Source of the DNA: Bacillota bacterium
Lineage (GTDB): Bacteria; Bacillota_I; Bacilli_A; Erysipelotrichales; Erysipelotrichaceae
Length of the DNA: 64,000 bases
NCBI GenBank assembly: GCA_023388535.1
Contig: JAEWFZ010000024.1
Coordinates: 19,921 to 83,920, forward strand
Reading direction: 5' to 3'
Part shown: positions 54,821-63,799 of the stretch, in pieces
Layout of the letters: each line of letters opens with the position of its first letter
How positions within the stretch are numbered: position 1 is the stretch's first letter
Position numbers and translations under genes: made by a program
Notes under the pieces: model-generated
Seen by the model: only the letters and a program-made list of their open reading frames with translations
Told to the model about the DNA's origin: nothing
The model's database searches: none

Positions 54821-56487
54821 AAGAAAAAGATATTATTCAAAGTATAAATAAAACACTTAATGCTCGATCGATCGATTTATTAGATGAAATCAAAGCAAGA
54901 CCCTATGAACCAATGTCGGCACACGACGCGATAACCGTCCAGCCTCTGGAAAAGGAAAAACCAAAATCAAGTTGGTTCAACCCGTTTTTACGAGTTGCCT
55001 TATCGATGGCGGTCATGGTTTTATTATTTGTCGGTTATCAAGCCTTAAAACCAGCTCCTGTTGTCCTTGATTCTCTGATTTATCTGGATGTTAATCCAAG
55101 TATTATTTATAAAGTTGATAAACAAGGTAAAGTTTATGAGTTAGAAGCCAAAAATACTTTTGGTCAGAAAATCATCGATCAAGTTAGTGACTATCAAAAC
55201 AAAGATATCGAAGTTGTGGTGGAACTAATTTTAGATGAGATGGTTAAACAAGATTTAATGATTAGCAAAATGCCGACCGTGTTAGTATCAGTGATTAACC
55301 AAGATCAGGACGTAGCGAATCGTCAAATGAAACTCATCGATCGAACGATTGAAAACTATTTTAAAGGCAGTTCGGTTCATCCTTTAGTTATTAATCAAAA
55401 ATTCGCAGCTATTGATGAAACGGTAAAATCTCAAGCCGATCGCTATCAAATCTCTGAGTCCAAATTAAACTTTATCCTCAGAGTCCATCAAGTCAAAGAC
55501 GATAAGAGCATCGAAGCCTTATCGAAAATGAGTCTTAATGAATTAATCGACTATCTCCTAGAAGCTGACGATGATTTGGATGAAATTGATCCGCGCTTAA
55601 ATAAGATGAAAGAAGATAAAAAACAAGGTAAAGAGCCCGTCATACCACCGACAGAAGTTATTGAAAAACCAACTCCAGTCGAACCACCTAAACAACCATC
55701 AACCGCTCCGGAAACTCGACCATCAACCACCCCAGAAACACAAATACCAGAAAAACCGAAACCGGTAATTACCACCAAGACGATCGAAACAACCAAGCCG
55801 ATTGAGTATAGTACCCAACAGCGCAACGACGATAGTTTGGAAAAAGGGACAACTAAAGTTGTCCAAGAGGGGAAAAATGGTATTGAAACTACGGTCATTG
55901 AAATTACCTATTCCGATGGTAAAGAAATTAGTCGTAAAACAATTTCAAAAACCGTTACCAGAGAACCAATTCCTAAGATTGTTTTAGTTGGTACCAAAGA
56001 AGCGCCTAAGCCAAGTTTACGCTTATCGCAAAAAGCGGCGCGTGATATGGTAACCAATCGTTTCGGTGGGGTAATCTCTAAGATAGAGTATACCTATAAC
56101 GAAACTAACCCACTCTATAAAGGGGAAGCAATCAAAGACAATCAAAAAGTAGTCTTTGAAATCAATGCCAGAACCAAGGCTTTTGTCAAATGGGATACTG
56201 GCGGAGATAATCAGTTCAACGATTTTACGGCTCGTTATCGTACTCCATCCTTAATGGATCAAGCGGTCAATGCCATCATTAGTCGTTCTCAAGTCAGTCA
56301 TACTTTCGTTCAGAAAATCGACTTCAAATGGGATACAAGTGAACCGATGTTTGTCGGAGAAGCCTTTAGTAAGGATACAAAATATGTCTTTGAAATGGAC
56401 GCCCGTAACCTCAGCTTCTTAAAATTCACTAAGAGCACTGGTGATGAAACCTGGAGTAAACAATACTCCGATGTCCGCTCGAAATAA
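54817..56487 (+). CDS. RsgI-like anti-sigma membrane protein with G5 and PepSY-like domains
   Basis: A 556-residue single-span protein starting at GTG 54817 (GGAGG upstream). Residues 1-56 are cytoplasmic and helical, the likely sigma-binding part, not clearly the RsgI N-terminal fold. The span is about 57-76. Residues about 86-255 form an RsgI-like ectodomain opening with DVNPSI (91-96); in RsgI proteins an Asn-Pro in this position is the autoproteolysis site. A Pro/Thr-rich stalk (about 270-320) leads to a G5 domain (about 320-395) and two PepSY-like repeats (about 405-462 and 480-545). The role inferred is wall or polysaccharide sensing that releases the sigma factor. It is co-translated with the sigma gene. 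Confidence 0.82.
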   Translation: MKEKDIIQSINKTLNARSIDLLDEIKARPYEPMSAHDAITVQPLEKEKPKSSWFNPFLRVALSMAVMVLLFVGYQALKPAPVVLDSLIYLDVNPSIIYKVDKQGKVYELEAKNTFGQKIIDQVSDYQNKDIEVVVELILDEMVKQDLMISKMPTVLVSVINQDQDVANRQMKLIDRTIENYFKGSSVHPLVINQKFAAIDETVKSQADRYQISESKLNFILRVHQVKDDKSIEALSKMSLNELIDYLLEADDDLDEIDPRLNKMKEDKKQGKEPVIPPTEVIEKPTPVEPPKQPSTAPETRPSTTPETQIPEKPKPVITTKTIETTKPIEYSTQQRNDDSLEKGTTKVVQEGKNGIETTVIEITYSDGKEISRKTISKTVTREPIPKIVLVGTKEAPKPSLRLSQKAARDMVTNRFGGVISKIEYTYNETNPLYKGEAIKDNQKVVFEINARTKAFVKWDTGGDNQFNDFTARYRTPSLMDQAVNAIISRSQVSHTFVQKIDFKWDTSEPMFVGEAFSKDTKYVFEMDARNLSFLKFTKSTGDETWSKQYSDVRSK

Positions 56488-56492
56488 AGAAT

Positions 56493-56520
56493 AAGCGAAT
56501 CTCGATGAGATTCGCTTTCC
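56493..56520 (+). terminator. terminator of the sigma/anti-sigma operon
   Basis: An 11-bp perfect stem AAGCGAATCTC/GAGATTCGCTT (56493-56503, 56507-56517) with a 3-nt loop; the T tract is short. Confidence 0.65.
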
Positions 56521-56568
56521 TATACACTATACTGTTTTTTTACTATATTATAGTTAAGAGGTGAGACC

Positions 56569-57549
56569 ATGAAATACATTGTTTTAGGAAATTCAGATTT
56601 AAAGGTATCTCGAATCGCTTTAGGTTGTATGAGTTTTGGCGATCCCAACCAGGGGATGCATCGCTGGACTTTAAACCAAGAAGAAACGACAAAAATTATT
56701 TCCCAGGCTTTAGATTTAGGGATTAATTTCTTCGATACCGCTTTGGCTTATCAAAATGGTACCAGTGAACAATATCTAGCAAGAGCACTGAAAACCTTAA
56801 CAACTCGTGATAAAGTCGTCCTAGCAACGAAATTTTTAGCTCGGACACCAGAACAAATCCAACAAGGAATAAGCATTAAGGATCATATTTTAGCTAGCGT
56901 TCATCAAAGTTTAGAAAACCTAGATACCGACTATATTGATTTGTATATTTATCATACTTGGGATAAGGAAGCAGATTTAAGAGAGGTTATGGAAACCTTG
57001 GATGGTTTAGTTAAAACTAAGAAGGTGCGTTATTTGGGAATCTCAAATTGTTTTGCGTACCAATTAGCCAAAGCCAATGCGATTGCTGAACGCTATGGCT
57101 ATACCAAGTTTATTTCCATGCAAGGTCATTACAATTTATTATTTAGAGAAGAAGAACGAGAAATGATTCCGCTCTGTAAAGAAGATAATATCGCTTTGAC
57201 ACCCTATAGCTCCTTGGCCTCCGGTCGTTTAACGCGCTTGCCTACAGAAACTTCGAAACGTTTAGAACTCGATGCCTTCGCAAAACTTAAATATGATAGA
57301 ACCGCTGATATTGATGAAGCGATCATTTTACGAGTCGCCCAGTTAGCTCAAAAATATCAAGTTTCTATGACCGTAATTGCGTTAGCCTGGTTGCTTTCGA
57401 AAGTAAGTGCGCCTATCGTAGGCGCAACCAAACCTCATCATTTGGATAGTATGGTAGAAGCGGTAGAATTTGAATTGAGTGAAACGGATATTAGCTATCT
57501 GGAAGAGCTCTATATTGCGCATGATTTGGTCGGAATCATGGCAAAATAA
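56569..57549 (+). CDS. aldo/keto reductase
   Basis: A 326-residue NADPH-dependent TIM-barrel reductase. Catalytic residues: Asp and Tyr in FDTALAYQNG near residue 50, Lys in VLATKF near 84, and His in IYHTWD near 125. It is similar to YajO/YakC-like enzymes with broad carbonyl substrates. It lies between the two RsgI-like genes but has its own ribosome site (AGAGGTGAG), and its upstream region lacks the shared ECF motif. Confidence 0.92.
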   Translation: MKYIVLGNSDLKVSRIALGCMSFGDPNQGMHRWTLNQEETTKIISQALDLGINFFDTALAYQNGTSEQYLARALKTLTTRDKVVLATKFLARTPEQIQQGISIKDHILASVHQSLENLDTDYIDLYIYHTWDKEADLREVMETLDGLVKTKKVRYLGISNCFAYQLAKANAIAERYGYTKFISMQGHYNLLFREEEREMIPLCKEDNIALTPYSSLASGRLTRLPTETSKRLELDAFAKLKYDRTADIDEAIILRVAQLAQKYQVSMTVIALAWLLSKVSAPIVGATKPHHLDSMVEAVEFELSETDISYLEELYIAHDLVGIMAK

Positions 57550-57565
57550 AAAAAGTTTTAAATTT

Positions 57566-57598
57566 ATGCAATAAAACCGGAATCTGCTGCGTTAAGTA
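57566..57598 (+). promoter_or_regulatory. putative ECF-sigma promoter, copy 2
   Basis: ATGCAATAAAA (57566-57576), 14 bp, GTTAAGTA (57591-57598); the boxes and spacing are identical to copy 1 while the spacers differ, so this is conserved signal and not simple duplication. ATG 57634 follows with AAAAGGAG. Confidence 0.6.
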
Positions 57599-57633
57599 AG
57601 TGAATAAGCAAAACGCTTAAAAAGGAGAACCAA

Positions 57634-59184
57634 ATGAAAAAACAGAGAATATCCTTAGCTATCCTTGCTCTAGCAGCAGTAGCCATCATATTCACCTTAT
57701 TCAACCGACCAACCGCGAGACCGGTTTTAGGATCTATGTTTATTGATGTCAATCCAAGTATTGAACTTAAAATTAATAACGATTTTGAAGTCGAGTCGCT
57801 CAAAGCTTTAAACCAAGAAGCGGTAGAAGTTTTGACCGGTTATGTCTTGCAAGAAGATCAAGATGACATCGAAGATGTTGTCGAAGCACTGGTCCAAAGA
57901 CTAGTTGATTTAGACTATTTACAAACTGAGAAAGAAAATATGATCTTAGTAACCGGAGATAAGCATCTTGATAAAAAGATTCTAGAAGTAGCTAATGCCT
58001 CCATCAAACAATATTTAAGAATTAAGAAAATTGAAGCTAAAGTCGCTATGTTACATTCGGATTTATCCAAAGACGAACAACAACAAGCCGATGAACTAAA
58101 GATTTCAAGTGGAAAATACGAGCTTATCAAACAACTGTTAAAATCAGACGATGACTTGAATTTATTCAAATTAGCTAAATTAGAAGTTAAAGAACTCTAT
58201 GATATGGCAATTAACGAAACCGGGAAAGATATTGTCGTTGTTCCTGAAACCTCAAGTGACGATAATGATGATCAACAAACCGTTGTTAAAACGCCAGAAG
58301 TAACCACGCCAAAACAACCTGAAAAGGTTGAGAATAAAAAACCAGTGGTAACCATACAACCTGAAGTTAAAGATCAACCTAAACCAGTGGTCAAACCTGT
58401 AGAACCAAAGCAACCAGAAGTTAAACCTGAGCCTAAGCCAGTCGCAAAACCAGTTATTACAACTAAAGAAATTACGGAAACTAAAACCATTAACTTTAAG
58501 ACCATCACTAAAAATGATGCTAACCTAACGAAAGGTACTAGTAAAGTATCTCAAGCCGGTGTTAAAGGCAGTGAGACCTGGACCTATCTGATTACCTATC
58601 AAGACGGCAAACAAGTTTCTAAGAAACTCATATCACAAACGGTAACCAAACCAGCCGTAGACAAAATTGTCTTAGTCGGTACCAAAGAAGCCGTTACTCA
58701 ACCGACAACCTCTACGCGTTTATCGGCAAAAGCAGCTCGCGATATGGTAACGAATCGTTTTGGTGGAGCTGTTCAAAAAATAGAATATACCTATAACGAA
58801 AGAAACCCTCTTTATAAAGGGGAAGCTCGTAAAGCAGGCTATAAAGTTGTCTTTGAAATCAACGCTCGTACCAAACAATTCGTAAAATGGGATATCGGAA
58901 ACGACTCCGAATACAAGGATTGGGCTAAGCGTTATCAAACCCCAAGCATTATGACTCAAGCTGCTGATAAAGTCGTTGCTCGTACGGGTGTCAGCCACAG
59001 CTTTGTTCAGAAGATTGAATTTAAATGGGATGCTTCAGAACCGTTATTCCAAGGGGAAGCTTTCTCTAAAGGCTATAAGTATTCCTTTGAAATGTATGCT
59101 AAAGATTTAAGTTTCAAAAAGTTTGATCGCAGTGGGGGCGATGAAACTTGGAGTAAGCAATACTTCAATGTATTGTCTCGCTAG
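57634..59184 (+). CDS. RsgI-like ectodomain paralogue with G5 and PepSY-like domains, no cytoplasmic anti-sigma part
   Basis: A 516-residue protein with a short N-terminal span or signal anchor at about 6-24, then the same outer architecture as the gene at 54817: FIDVNPSI at 36-43, a helical RsgI-like domain to about 195, a Pro/Lys-rich stalk (about 215-275), G5 (about 277-352) and two PepSY-like repeats (about 365-420 and 440-500). Shared blocks include AARDMVTNRFGG, NPLYKGEA and GDETWSKQY. With no cytoplasmic domain it cannot hold the sigma factor; it may be a co-sensor, decoy or effector of the same regulon. Confidence 0.8.
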   Translation: MKKQRISLAILALAAVAIIFTLFNRPTARPVLGSMFIDVNPSIELKINNDFEVESLKALNQEAVEVLTGYVLQEDQDDIEDVVEALVQRLVDLDYLQTEKENMILVTGDKHLDKKILEVANASIKQYLRIKKIEAKVAMLHSDLSKDEQQQADELKISSGKYELIKQLLKSDDDLNLFKLAKLEVKELYDMAINETGKDIVVVPETSSDDNDDQQTVVKTPEVTTPKQPEKVENKKPVVTIQPEVKDQPKPVVKPVEPKQPEVKPEPKPVAKPVITTKEITETKTINFKTITKNDANLTKGTSKVSQAGVKGSETWTYLITYQDGKQVSKKLISQTVTKPAVDKIVLVGTKEAVTQPTTSTRLSAKAARDMVTNRFGGAVQKIEYTYNERNPLYKGEARKAGYKVVFEINARTKQFVKWDIGNDSEYKDWAKRYQTPSIMTQAADKVVARTGVSHSFVQKIEFKWDASEPLFQGEAFSKGYKYSFEMYAKDLSFKKFDRSGGDETWSKQYFNVLSR

Positions 59185-59190
59185 ATATTA

Positions 59191-59216
59191 AAAGCAAGCC
59201 AAGTGGCTTGCTTTTT
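59191..59216. terminator. terminator between the paralogue and tkt
   Basis: A 10-bp stem AAAGCAAGCC/GGCTTGCTTT (59191-59200, 59205-59214), tetraloop AAGT, and T5. The convergent tkt gene ends four bases later. Confidence 0.82.
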
Positions 59217-59219
59217 CAA

Positions 59220-61196
59220 TTATAGGGCTTTATAGCGTTTGACTACATTTTCTACCGTGAAGCCATATTCTTCGTAAACTTTTTGCCCTGGAGCGGAAGC
59301 TCCGAAAGTTTCTACACCCATGACAGCACCCTCTAAACCAACGAATTGATGCCAGGAATATGGCGAAGCCGCTTCAATGGCTAAACGTTTGGTTATATCG
59401 TTTGGTAAAATCTGTTGACGGTAGTCTAATTCTTGTTGTTTAAATAGTTCAATACTTGGCATAGAAACAACGCGAACGTGGATGTTTTCCTGGGCCAAAG
59501 CATCTTTAGCTTTTAGGGCTAAGGAAACTTCAGAACCACTAGCAATTAAGATACCATCGATAGCTGCTTCTGGTTCATAGATAATATACCCACCTTTAAT
59601 GGCTTCTTTACTACTATTATCTAATTGAGGGACATTTTGTCGAGTCAATGATAGTAAGGTTGGTGTTTCTTTAGAGCTAATAGCGACGATCCATCCAGCG
59701 ATAGTCTCACGATGATCGGCTGGTCTAAAGACCACACAATTTGGTTGAGCCCGCATCATCGTCAATTGTTCAACCGGTTGATGGGTTGGTCCGTCTTCAC
59801 CGACAAAGATGGAATCATGCGTCATTACAAAAATTTGTGGAAGTCTCATAATCGAAGCCAGTCTTGCCATTGGTTTAAAGAAATCGGTAAAGACTAAGAA
59901 AGTTGCGGTATAGGAACGTAGACCACCATGTAGTAAAATGCCGTTGGCGGCGCCAACCATAGCGTGTTCACGAACGCCCCAATGGATGTTCTTGCCGGCT
60001 CGGTCATCTTTCGAGAAGGAGCTTTCACCGTTTAGCAACGTCTTATTAGATGGGGCTAAATCGGCAGATCCACCAAAGAGGTTAGGGATTCGCTGATTCA
60101 ATTTATTTAAAACTTCACCCGAGCTATTACGGGTTGCGTTTGCTTTATCGGAAACTTCCCAGAGTTCTTCATCGTTAAGTAGGGTTTCAAGTTCTACAGG
60201 ACGATGGTATTCTTGCCATTTTTGAGCGAGTTCTGGGAATTTGTTTTGATACTCCTCAAAGAGTTCTTGCCATTGTTGATGAACTTCTTTACCGCGTTTG
60301 GCTTGGGCTTGATAGTGATCGTAGATTTCTGGATCAATTTCAAAAGGCTCTTTATTTTCCCATCCTAAATAGTCGCGGGTAGCTTGAACAGCATCCGCAC
60401 CCATTGGATCGGAGTGGGCTTTATTGGTTCCCACACGTGGCGAACCGTAACCAATTTGGGTGTTGATTTCAATTAGGGTTGGGCGTTTGGTCTCAAGTTT
60501 AGCTTTTTCGATCGCTTCTGAAATCTTGTCTAAATTATTTCCATCTTTAACTCTTAATACTTGGAACCCGTAGCCTTTAAAACGTTTTCTTACATTTTCA
60601 TGAAAGGCTAAATCGGTAGTTCCTTCGATGGTGATTTGATTGGAATCATAGAGGACGATTAATTTGTCTAAACCCATCGTTCCAGCCATCGACATCGCTT
60701 CCGAGCCGACGCCTTCCATCATACAACCATCACTGGCTAAGACATAAGTATAGTGGTCGACAATCGGGTAACCTTCTTGGTTAAAAATAGAAGCTAAATG
60801 CGCTTCAGCCATGGCCATTCCCACCGCATTACTTAATCCAGCACCGAGTGGTCCCGTGGTTGTTTCCACGCCTTCGGTATCCGTAACTTCAGGATGTCCT
60901 GGAGTTTGTGACTGCCATTGACGGAAATTCTTTAATTCTTCCAGCTCTAGATTATAGCCGAATAAATGAAGTAAAGAATAGATTAACATCGAGCCATGTC
61001 CAGCCGATAAAATGAAACGATCACGGTTCGGCCATTTTGGATCACTAGGGTCATGGTTTAAATGTTTTGAGAATAATTGATAGCTCAATGGCGCACATCC
61101 TAGTGGTAGACCAGGGTGTCCGGATTGAGCTTTTTCTACCGCATCTAAGGTTAGGATACGGATAGCATTGATTGATTTATTTATGATCTTTTCCAT
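59220..61196 (-). CDS. tkt: transketolase
   Basis: A 658-residue thiamine-diphosphate enzyme of the non-oxidative pentose phosphate path. The N-terminal domain has GHPGLPLGCAP and the ThDP motif GDG-equivalent SDGCMMEGV near 155; the pyrimidine domain has the MTHDSIFVGEDGPTHQP segment near 460. AAAGGAG is the ribosome site. It supplies ribose-5-P for prs in the same window. Confidence 0.97.
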   Translation of the reverse strand: MEKIINKSINAIRILTLDAVEKAQSGHPGLPLGCAPLSYQLFSKHLNHDPSDPKWPNRDRFILSAGHGSMLIYSLLHLFGYNLELEELKNFRQWQSQTPGHPEVTDTEGVETTTGPLGAGLSNAVGMAMAEAHLASIFNQEGYPIVDHYTYVLASDGCMMEGVGSEAMSMAGTMGLDKLIVLYDSNQITIEGTTDLAFHENVRKRFKGYGFQVLRVKDGNNLDKISEAIEKAKLETKRPTLIEINTQIGYGSPRVGTNKAHSDPMGADAVQATRDYLGWENKEPFEIDPEIYDHYQAQAKRGKEVHQQWQELFEEYQNKFPELAQKWQEYHRPVELETLLNDEELWEVSDKANATRNSSGEVLNKLNQRIPNLFGGSADLAPSNKTLLNGESSFSKDDRAGKNIHWGVREHAMVGAANGILLHGGLRSYTATFLVFTDFFKPMARLASIMRLPQIFVMTHDSIFVGEDGPTHQPVEQLTMMRAQPNCVVFRPADHRETIAGWIVAISSKETPTLLSLTRQNVPQLDNSSKEAIKGGYIIYEPEAAIDGILIASGSEVSLALKAKDALAQENIHVRVVSMPSIELFKQQELDYRQQILPNDITKRLAIEAASPYSWHQFVGLEGAVMGVETFGASAPGQKVYEEYGFTVENVVKRYKAL

Positions 61197-61215
61197 GTGA
61201 ATCTCCTTTGAGTTT

Positions 61216-61221
61216 ATTATA
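61216..61221 (-). promoter_or_regulatory. -10 element of tkt
   Basis: TATAAT on the minus strand, about 20 bp before the tkt start codon. Confidence 0.5.
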
Positions 61222-61243
61222 GCCCAACCATTCCTTTATACCA

Positions 61244-61271
61244 ACAAAAAAGCGAAATCTTGAGATTTCGC
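61244..61271 (-). terminator. terminator of the DEAD-box helicase gene
   Basis: Stem GCGAAATC/GATTTCGC (61252-61259, 61264-61271) with loop TTGA; on the minus strand it is followed by six T. Confidence 0.8.
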
Positions 61272-62888
61272 CTAGTTTCTTGGTTTTTTGCGACGATTGC
61301 GTTGGCGACCTTTACGGCCTTTATCATTAGCTACAAACGCCGTCAAAACTTTCTTTCGATAGCTTTGATTGTTTAAAACATCAATGACTTGTTTTTCCAT
61401 CGATCCTAAAACCTCGACGGTGGACGAAGATTGAGACAGATTGATTTTACCAATATCTTTTCCAGATAGGGCGGTGTCCTTAGTAAACAACTTAATTAGA
61501 TCGGCGACTTCAATCTTATCTTTACGACCGAGATTAATGACGATCTTGGAATAGTTTTTATGACTTCTTACTGAAACGGCTTTTTCGTCAATTTCTTTTA
61601 ACGTAAAGTTCTCAACGACCTTGGCTAATAAACCCTGAATAATTTCACTGTCGATATAACCTTTCAAATGCAAACCAGCCATGATATCGAGTGTTTTCTC
61701 TGTATTATCAATTTTTAGACCGGAGAGAATTTCCTTTTCAATTAAATCTAAGGTCAATTTGTTCAGTTCTTTTTGGCCTGGTAGTGGTTTGAATTTAATT
61801 GGTTGTTTGATTAGCTTTTCAACTTGACTCAATAAGCGCTGTTGGCGCGGTGAGACAAAAGTAATGGCTAAACCTTCGCTACCTGCCCGGCCGGTTCGAC
61901 CAATGCGGTGGACGTAGTACTCAATTTCGCTAGGTACATCGTAGTTAAATACCAAATCAAGTTGGGAGACATCAATCCCACGAGCCGCGACGTCCGTAGC
62001 TACTAATAGGTTTAAGGTTTTATCTTTGAAGCGAGCCATCATAGCGGTTCGCATTTCTTGTTTCATATCACCATGTAAAGCTCCAACCCGATAGCCCTGA
62101 GCGGATAAGAAAGTAGCTAATTCATCAGCTCCTTTTTTAGTATTAGTAAAAATGATTGAGGACTGAGGACGATGGATTTCCAAGAGTTGGATTAAGAGTT
62201 TGTTTTTATTGCTAGGTAATACTTTATAGGCAATCTGTTCGATCTTACTGGTCGTTAAACTGTCTTCCGATAATTTAACGATGACTGGATTTTCTAATAA
62301 CTGTTTAGCCAAAGCCTGAATTGAGGCTGGCATCGTTGCCGAAAACATAAGCGTTTGATGAGGCTGTTCGATATAGTCAAGGACAGAAATAATATCCTCA
62401 TAGAAGCCCATATTCAACATTTCATCGGCTTCGTCTAAGACCAACAGTTCTAAGGCGTCCAAACGAATCGTACGCCGTCTTAGATGATCAAGCAAGCGAC
62501 CGGGAGTGGCAACTACGATCCGTTTACCTCGCTTTAATAAACGAATTTGACGCTCAATCGATTCACCTCCATAGAGGGCGACAATGGCCATGTCGGATAA
62601 ATAGGTTGAAAACTTCCTTAGTTCACTAGTTACTTGTAAACAAAGTTCGCGGGTCGGTAAAATAACTAAAGCTTGAGTTTGATGGGAACGACTGGCGCTT
62701 AGAATATCGAGTAAAGGAAGGCCAAAGGCAGCCGTCTTTCCGCTTCCGGTATGAGATTGTCCCAAGACATCGTTTTTCTCTAAAATAGCAGGGATGGTTT
62801 GAGATTGAATCTCTGTAGGTTCACTATAGCCTAGCTCTTCGATGGCTTTTAATAGTGAAGGATTTAAATTTAATTGATTAAAATACAT
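61272..62888 (-). CDS. DEAD-box RNA helicase with DbpA-type RNA-binding domain
   Basis: A 538-residue helicase. The Q motif precedes Walker A SHTGSGKTA near residue 45; DEAD (VLDEADEM) near 152, SAT near 183 and the motif VI HRIGRTGRAG near 325 follow. A DbpA/CsdA-like RNA-binding domain lies at about 405-500, and the tail is very basic (KGRKGRQRNRRKK). It is of the DeaD/CsdA/CshA kind, acting in ribosome assembly and RNA decay, often under cold. The start has GAAGG upstream. Confidence 0.93.
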   Translation of the reverse strand: MYFNQLNLNPSLLKAIEELGYSEPTEIQSQTIPAILEKNDVLGQSHTGSGKTAAFGLPLLDILSASRSHQTQALVILPTRELCLQVTSELRKFSTYLSDMAIVALYGGESIERQIRLLKRGKRIVVATPGRLLDHLRRRTIRLDALELLVLDEADEMLNMGFYEDIISVLDYIEQPHQTLMFSATMPASIQALAKQLLENPVIVKLSEDSLTTSKIEQIAYKVLPSNKNKLLIQLLEIHRPQSSIIFTNTKKGADELATFLSAQGYRVGALHGDMKQEMRTAMMARFKDKTLNLLVATDVAARGIDVSQLDLVFNYDVPSEIEYYVHRIGRTGRAGSEGLAITFVSPRQQRLLSQVEKLIKQPIKFKPLPGQKELNKLTLDLIEKEILSGLKIDNTEKTLDIMAGLHLKGYIDSEIIQGLLAKVVENFTLKEIDEKAVSVRSHKNYSKIVINLGRKDKIEVADLIKLFTKDTALSGKDIGKINLSQSSSTVEVLGSMEKQVIDVLNNQSYRKKVLTAFVANDKGRKGRQRNRRKKPRN

Positions 62889-62945
62889 AATAGCCTTCTT
62901 TCGTTGCCAGTTGAGTATACCACAAGAAGTTAAAATATTTGTTAA

Positions 62946-62951
62946 TATAAT
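62946..62951 (+). promoter_or_regulatory. -10 element of the GNAT gene
   Basis: A consensus TATAAT 19 bp before ATG 62971, with AGAGGAAA in between. No good -35. Confidence 0.45.
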
Positions 62952-62970
62952 GCTACAAAGAGGAAAAAAT

Positions 62971-63393
62971 ATGATTACTGAGAAATGGGAAAATAACCAA
63001 GACGATTGGATTTATGTAAGAACAAAGGTGTATATCGAAGAGCAGGGTTTCGTTCATGAGTTCGATGATAAGGAAGATATCGCCCAACATTTAACGATTT
63101 ACAAAGATGGCCAGCTCATCGGTTGTGCTCGCGGTTATATCGATGCTGATGGACTTGGTTTAGTTCAACGAATTACAGTACTTAAAGCCTTTCGAAATCA
63201 AGGCTTCGGCAAGTATTTAGTAAAGAGAATGGAAGATAAATTACGATCAATGAACGCCGAGGGCTTTAAACTTCACGCTCAACAAGAAAAAGTCAGCTTT
63301 TATGAAAGACTTGGTTATCAGGCCTTTGGTAAAGCGGATTTTGAAGAATTCATGCCTCATCAATGGATGAAGAAAGGCGATGAGTCAGTTTAA
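62971..63393 (+). CDS. GNAT family N-acetyltransferase
   Basis: A 140-residue acetyltransferase. VYIEEQGF near the start and the acetyl-CoA loop AFRNQGFGKYLV near residue 78 mark the family; FYERLGYQAFG is the usual final motif. It is like the ElaA/YjcF group. ATG 62971 with AGAGGAAA is preferred over the in-frame upstream TTG that lies before the promoter. Confidence 0.88.
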   Translation: MITEKWENNQDDWIYVRTKVYIEEQGFVHEFDDKEDIAQHLTIYKDGQLIGCARGYIDADGLGLVQRITVLKAFRNQGFGKYLVKRMEDKLRSMNAEGFKLHAQQEKVSFYERLGYQAFGKADFEEFMPHQWMKKGDESV

Positions 63394-63407
63394 GCCTTTT
63401 AAGCTTA

Positions 63408-63416
63408 TGCTATAAT
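63408..63416 (+). promoter_or_regulatory. extended -10 promoter of phnA
   Basis: TGCTATAAT, 33 bp before ATG 63449, with AAAGTAGGAAA as ribosome site. Confidence 0.6.
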
Positions 63417-63448
63417 CAGGAGTGAAAAAAAGAAAGTAGGAAATAAAT

Positions 63449-63787
63449 ATGACCTTACCAGCTTGCCCAGTCTGTGGCGAAAATCATACTTATGAAGATG
63501 GCCATACTTTTGTTTGCCCGATGTGTTTTCATGAGTGGACCCAACAGTCGCTCGACGATGCGCTTGAAGCAAGCATTGTTAGAGATATCCATGGAAATCC
63601 GCTGGAGGACGGCGATGATGTTACCGTCGTTAAAGATTTAAAAGTAGGTTCGGATGTGATTAAGCAAGGGACACGGGTCCGCAACATTAAAATACTGGAT
63701 ACAGAAGTCGATGGCCATGATTTACAAGCCAGAGTCGATGGCTTTGGTATGATGTATTTAAAGGGAAGTGTTGTTAAGAAACAATAA
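63449..63787 (+). CDS. PhnA/YjdM family zinc-ribbon protein
   Basis: A 112-residue protein. An N-terminal zinc ribbon (CPVCGEN at 6-12, CPMC near 24) precedes the PhnA domain (about 45-112, ending GMMYLKGSVVKK). The family is named after the phosphonate operon of E. coli, but a true role in phosphonate use is doubtful and no phn genes lie nearby. It has its own promoter. Confidence 0.9.
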   Translation: MTLPACPVCGENHTYEDGHTFVCPMCFHEWTQQSLDDALEASIVRDIHGNPLEDGDDVTVVKDLKVGSDVIKQGTRVRNIKILDTEVDGHDLQARVDGFGMMYLKGSVVKKQ

Positions 63788-63799
63788 ACAACAAAAAAA

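Noticed and set aside
56521..56568. GTTAAG upstream of the aldo/keto reductase as a third ECF promoter
   Set aside because: The ATGCAATAAAA box is absent at the right distance and the last bases of the -10 box differ.
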